Positions 63,811 through 64,000 of a DNA stretch of 64,000 nt are shown one piece after another (position 1 is the stretch's first letter; each line of letters opens with the position of its first letter). Under the pieces are notes generated by a model that was not told where the DNA came from, did no database searches, and saw only the letters and a program-made list of their open reading frames with translations. The translations under genes and the position numbers were made by a program. Origin of the DNA: CAIJMI01 sp964448085 (GTDB lineage Bacteria; Patescibacteriota; Microgenomatia; UBA10105; UBA927); contig CAYUUX010000001.1 in the NCBI GenBank assembly GCA_964448085.1, positions 39,576-103,575 on the forward strand, written 5' to 3'.

Positions 63811-64000
63811 TTACTCCTTTAAAAAGCCGTCGTAATTGCGCATAACAAGTTGCGCTTCCAATGTTTTAACGGTTTCCAAAACAACAGAGACGACGATTAA
63901 TACGCTCGTTCCCCCGATAAGAAGAGTTGTCATTCCTGTCATTCCTGGGCAATTTGACATCTGGGCTCTCGAAGACACTTTTAAAGTACTTGAAGAAGCC
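63811..64000 (-). CDS. secY: Preprotein translocase SecY, C-terminal part (cut by window edge)
   Basis: The last 62 residues. GGTSVLIVVSVVLETVKTLE is the end of the last membrane helix, and AQLVMRNYDGFLKE is the C-terminal cytoplasmic tail characteristic of SecY. The stop TAA is at 63811-63813. The gene continues beyond the right edge. SecY forms the translocation channel and is the first gene of the segment secY-adk-cmk-map-infA. Confidence 0.9.
   Translation of the reverse strand, partial: ASSSTLKVSSRAQMSNCPGMTGMTTLLIGGTSVLIVVSVVLETVKTLEAQLVMRNYDGFLKE

Noticed and set aside
1..64000. CRISPR arrays, insertion sequences, prophage, rRNA
   Set aside because: No regularly spaced repeats, transposase or integrase motifs, or rRNA-like sequence were seen on either strand.

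Overview
The window reads as a compact piece of a bacterial chromosome from the Candidate Phyla Radiation (Patescibacteria), most likely Microgenomates-like. This rests on tight gene packing with 4-30 nt overlaps, many short or trimmed versions of housekeeping proteins (RNase Y without a membrane anchor, AspRS without its GAD insertion, a roughly 200-residue SufD, MiaB without TRAM), and small families common in these genomes (DUF5679, DUF4446, DUF3048, LytR_C proteins). TGA is used as a stop, for example in many ATGA overlaps, so the code is standard and not the UGA=Gly code of Gracilibacteria/SR1. There is no rRNA here, so the phylum is an inference. I see no insertion sequence, prophage or CRISPR array.

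Layout. 1-4929 (minus): secA (cut by the edge), a spermidine-synthase-like methyltransferase-fold protein, serS, rdgB, lysS, greA. 5.0-8.4 kb (plus): tRNA-Glu, a putative zinc peptidase, a membrane-anchored hypothetical protein and a beta-lactamase-fold serine hydrolase. 8.4-10.8 kb: lon, with a promoter overlapped by a near-consensus CIRCE element. 10.8-18.5 kb (minus): one run from an Rrf2 regulator through sufC, sufB, sufD, sufS, sufU, a [3Fe-4S]-type ferredoxin and the two subunits of a 2-oxoacid:ferredoxin oxidoreductase, joining Fe-S assembly to its main client; a perfect 12-bp inverted repeat covers the regulator's start. 18.5-24.5 kb: a LmbE deacetylase and a methyltransferase diverging from a 14-bp bidirectional promoter; a CoA-binding protein; and an operon (DnaJ-type zinc-ribbon protein, N-acylamino-acid racemase-like enolase-superfamily enzyme, M20 hydrolase) preceded by a structured leader RNA with its own promoter and intrinsic terminator, the most interesting object in the window. 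A cytochrome b5-domain protein and a two-helix histidine-containing protein follow on the plus strand.

24.5-33.4 kb (minus mostly): a second GreA-like factor, peroxiredoxin and rubrerythrin (stress cluster), cyclophilin, AlkD, EngB, an alkyltransferase, a ZIP metal transporter, a compositionally different pair of genes next to tRNA-Gln, and MutY. 33.5-46.9 kb: era, gltX, a D,D-carboxypeptidase, aspS, recJ, a CCA-adding-like nucleotidyltransferase with one catalytic Asp apparently lost, secF/secD, a winged-helix nucleotidyltransferase protein, DUF3048 and DUF4446 proteins. 47.0-56.1 kb: DUF5679 operon, RNase P RNA, AI-2E-family permease, miaA, miaB, a LytR_C protein, HU, RNase Y, recX, recA, tRNA-Pro. 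56.1-64.0 kb: a D-Ala-D-Ala-ligase-like ATP-grasp protein, then the spc/alpha ribosomal operon read leftwards: secY (cut), adk, cmk, map, infA, rpmJ, rpsM, rpsK, rpsD, rpoA, rplQ, rplM, rpsI.

A recurring regulatory theme: genes that begin transcription units on their own often have a -10 box ending only 6-11 nt before the ATG, implying leaderless or near-leaderless mRNAs, while operon-internal genes carry good Shine-Dalgarno sequences. Promoters, RNA folds and operators were read by eye and not computed.
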